Assembly: GCA_002501845.1 (NCBI GenBank)
Contig: DAOL01000025.1
Coordinates: forward strand, 18,283-23,547
Length of the DNA stretch: 5,265 bases
Direction of reading: 5' to 3'
DNA from: Nitrososphaera sp. UBA217
Lineage (GTDB): Archaea; Thermoproteota; Nitrososphaeria; Nitrososphaerales; Nitrososphaeraceae
Shown: positions 4,632 through 5,265 of the stretch, piece after piece
Numbering within the stretch: position 1 is the stretch's first letter
How the letters are laid out: every line of letters begins with the position of its first letter
Notes under the pieces: model-generated
Databases searched by the model: none
Told to the model about the DNA's origin: nothing
The model's input: only the letters and a program-made list of their open reading frames with translations
Translations under genes and position numbers: made by a program

Positions 4632-4739
4632 ATGACAGAGCTCACGAACCTATATAACAAGCGACAGCCCGGTGACTCTTATGAAACCATTCGAAACAAG
4701 ATCGGCAACATCAAGCGCAAAGAAGGCGCCAGGCTTTTG
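4632..4739 (+). other. Possible N-terminal part of the zinc-ribbon gene in another frame
   Basis: ATG 4632, preceded by GAGGGGAAAGAA (4620-4631), which contains a Shine-Dalgarno-like GAGGGG, opens a frame reading MTELTNLYNKRQPGDSYETI, then RNKIGNIKRKEGARL. This looks more like ordinary protein than the Ser/Ala-rich overlapping frame. It then goes out of phase: the frame continues to a stop at 4815-4817 without the second CxxC pair. Skipping one T of the T4 run at 4735-4738 joins KEGARL to CIVCGK and gives a 75-aa composite with Cys at 36, 39, 61 and 64. Whether this 5' part belongs to the zinc-ribbon gene, is a separate short gene, or is relic sequence is unresolved. Confidence 0.4.
4650..4658 (+). 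promoter_or_regulatory. TATA-like box upstream of ATG 4681
   Basis: CTATATAAC is centred about 27 nt before the ATG at 4681, the spacing typical of the other genes here. It lies inside the alternative upstream frame, so it is either a real internal promoter or coding sequence (Leu-Tyr-Asn) that resembles one. Confidence 0.35.
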
Positions 4740-4860
4740 CATTGTATGTGGAAAGATAGCGACAACAGAAGCATTGTTCCAATTAGAAGATGCGGTAGTG
4801 ATTCAGAGATTCTGTGACATCTGTTTGCCCAAAGCAAACTATGAAGCGGGTACACATTAG
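4681..4860 (+). CDS. Small zinc-ribbon protein with two CxxC motifs
   Basis: From ATG 4681 the product is 59 aa with Cys20-x2-Cys23 (CIVCGK) and Cys45-x2-Cys48 (CDICLP) separated by 21 residues. This is the classic four-cysteine zinc ribbon, here with a hydrophobic beta-hairpin between (ALFQLEDAVVIQRF). Such mini-proteins often bind nucleic acid or another protein; nothing specific can be assigned. The start is uncertain. ATG 4681 has a TATA-like box about 27 nt upstream, and GTG 4672 is in frame. The residues before the first Cys (ETRSATSSAKKAPGF) are low-complexity, whereas another frame beginning at 4632 encodes a more protein-like N-terminus that would join at a T4 run by a +1 shift. The zinc-ribbon part itself (from about 4735) is secure; the N-terminus is not. 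Confidence 0.6.
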   Translation: MKPFETRSATSSAKKAPGFCIVCGKIATTEALFQLEDAVVIQRFCDICLPKANYEAGTH

Positions 4861-4892
4861 TATCGTACTTCCTGTCTTTCTCTCGCTCGGGA

Positions 4893-5032
4893 CTACTCTT
4901 CCTCAATCTTGCATTGATGGTCCTTGAATGTTGACTCATGAATGCCCTTCAGGATTTCCAGCTTTTGCCTTTAGGGTCATTGTTCTCCTGAATCTTTTGC
5001 GAACCACATGAGCATTTGAGAACTAACACCAT
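4893..5032 (-). pseudogene. Possible 46-aa Cys/His mini-protein interrupted by a -1 frameshift
   Basis: On the minus strand ATG 5032 opens MVLVLKCSCGSQKIQENNDP, KGKSWKS and stops (TGA 4949-4951) after 27 codons. If one extra A is read in the A4 run (plus-strand TTTT at 4963-4966), the frame continues KKLEILKGIHESTFKDHQCK, IEEE to a TAG at 4893-4895, giving a 46-aa protein. It would hold C7-x-C9 and H39-x-C41, a possible CxC/HxC zinc site. An AT-rich element around 5058-5067 (GATTATTAG on the minus strand) is about 30 nt upstream. The gene-like amino acid pattern on both sides of the shift is the only evidence; there is no recognised family. It may be a decayed gene, an assembly error, or chance. 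Confidence 0.35.
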
Positions 5033-5067
5033 ATTGAATGAAGCCTGGCCTTCTGCGATACTAATAA

Positions 5068-5265
5068 TCACATGGATTTTATCGCTGCTAGGAATTGGTC
5101 AATGTGTGAAGGTGTGCCATATCCTTGAAATGGTGGTCTTTGCGCGATAACATCAGGATCATTTGGTCCAAGCTGGATCATACTTACCCCATTAATTTGG
5201 CCCTTGAATCTATCAACAACTTGTAGCATTTTATCATTGGTTCCCCAATCAAAGTTGAACTGCAA
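5068..5265 (-). CDS. C-terminal part of an unknown protein, cut by the right edge
   Basis: The minus-strand frame enters from the right edge and ends at a TGA (5068-5070), giving 65 C-terminal residues. Visible stretches are FNFDWGTNDKMLQVVDRFKG, INGVSMIQLGPNDPDVIAQ, PPFQGYGTPSHIDQFLAAIK. Aromatic and Gly/Pro-rich loops followed by a terminal helix look like the end of a globular, perhaps enzymatic or exported, domain, but I do not recognise a family from this piece. The TTG at the very edge is not evidence for a start; the gene almost certainly continues outside the window. It is read in the same direction as the possible 46-aa ORF, 35 bp downstream of its stop. Confidence 0.5.
   Translation of the reverse strand: MQFNFDWGTNDKMLQVVDRFKGQINGVSMIQLGPNDPDVIAQRPPFQGYGTPSHIDQFLAAIKSM

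Noticed and set aside
4679..4939. 86-codon minus-strand ORF opposite the zinc-ribbon gene
   Set aside because: It is mostly antisense to the two-CxxC coding sequence and does not resemble any family.
1..5265. tRNA, rRNA, CRISPR arrays, insertion sequences, attachment sites
   Set aside because: No cloverleaf, direct repeat array, transposase motif or terminal inverted repeat was found on visual reading of both strands.

Overview
The window looks like chromosomal DNA of an ammonia-oxidising archaeon (Nitrososphaerota/Thaumarchaeota), most likely Nitrososphaera-like. This is an inference from three things. The gene content fits: an A-type ATP synthase subunit F, a RAM-only Lrp/AsnC-type protein, a GSDH-family sugar dehydrogenase fragment and many very short genes. 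Most genes have a TATA-like box about 25-30 nt upstream of the start codon and no clear Shine-Dalgarno, which suggests largely leaderless, monocistronic transcription. Base composition also appears moderate. No rRNA, tRNA, CRISPR array or transposase was seen.

Left part (1-747): the C-terminal half of a PQQ-type glucose/sorbosone dehydrogenase on the minus strand. It runs off the left edge and is cut off at its N-terminal side by an in-frame stop with no start codon, so it is probably a broken gene. About 200 bp of apparently non-coding DNA follows.

Middle part (748-3060): six intact, closely packed genes. They are a class II aldolase (+), ATP synthase subunit F (-), a two-helix small membrane protein (+), a tail-anchored J-domain protein (-), an SRPBCC/polyketide-cyclase-like protein (-) and a 61-aa single-helix membrane protein (-). 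Both convergent pairs end on a shared CTAG, so their stop codons lie on the same four bases. The three adjacent minus-strand genes each have their own TATA box; one of these boxes overlaps the previous gene's stop codon.

Right part (3100-5265): a decayed or frame-disrupted region. It holds a coiled-coil gene with two in-frame stops and a +1 frameshift at TTT-TGA. Next come a 26-aa ORF that resembles the N-terminus of the next gene, an intact 102-aa protein of unknown function, an intact stand-alone Lrp/AsnC ligand-binding (RAM) protein, and a two-CxxC zinc-ribbon mini-protein whose N-terminal part may lie in another frame. The region ends with a possible 46-aa Cys/His mini-protein needing a -1 shift and the C-terminus of an unknown gene cut by the right edge.

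The genes do not form one evident pathway. No complete novel system is visible. The most unusual signals are the cluster of frameshifts at four-base homopolymers in short genes, which could be decay, assembly error or recoding, and the 26-aa partial paralogue.
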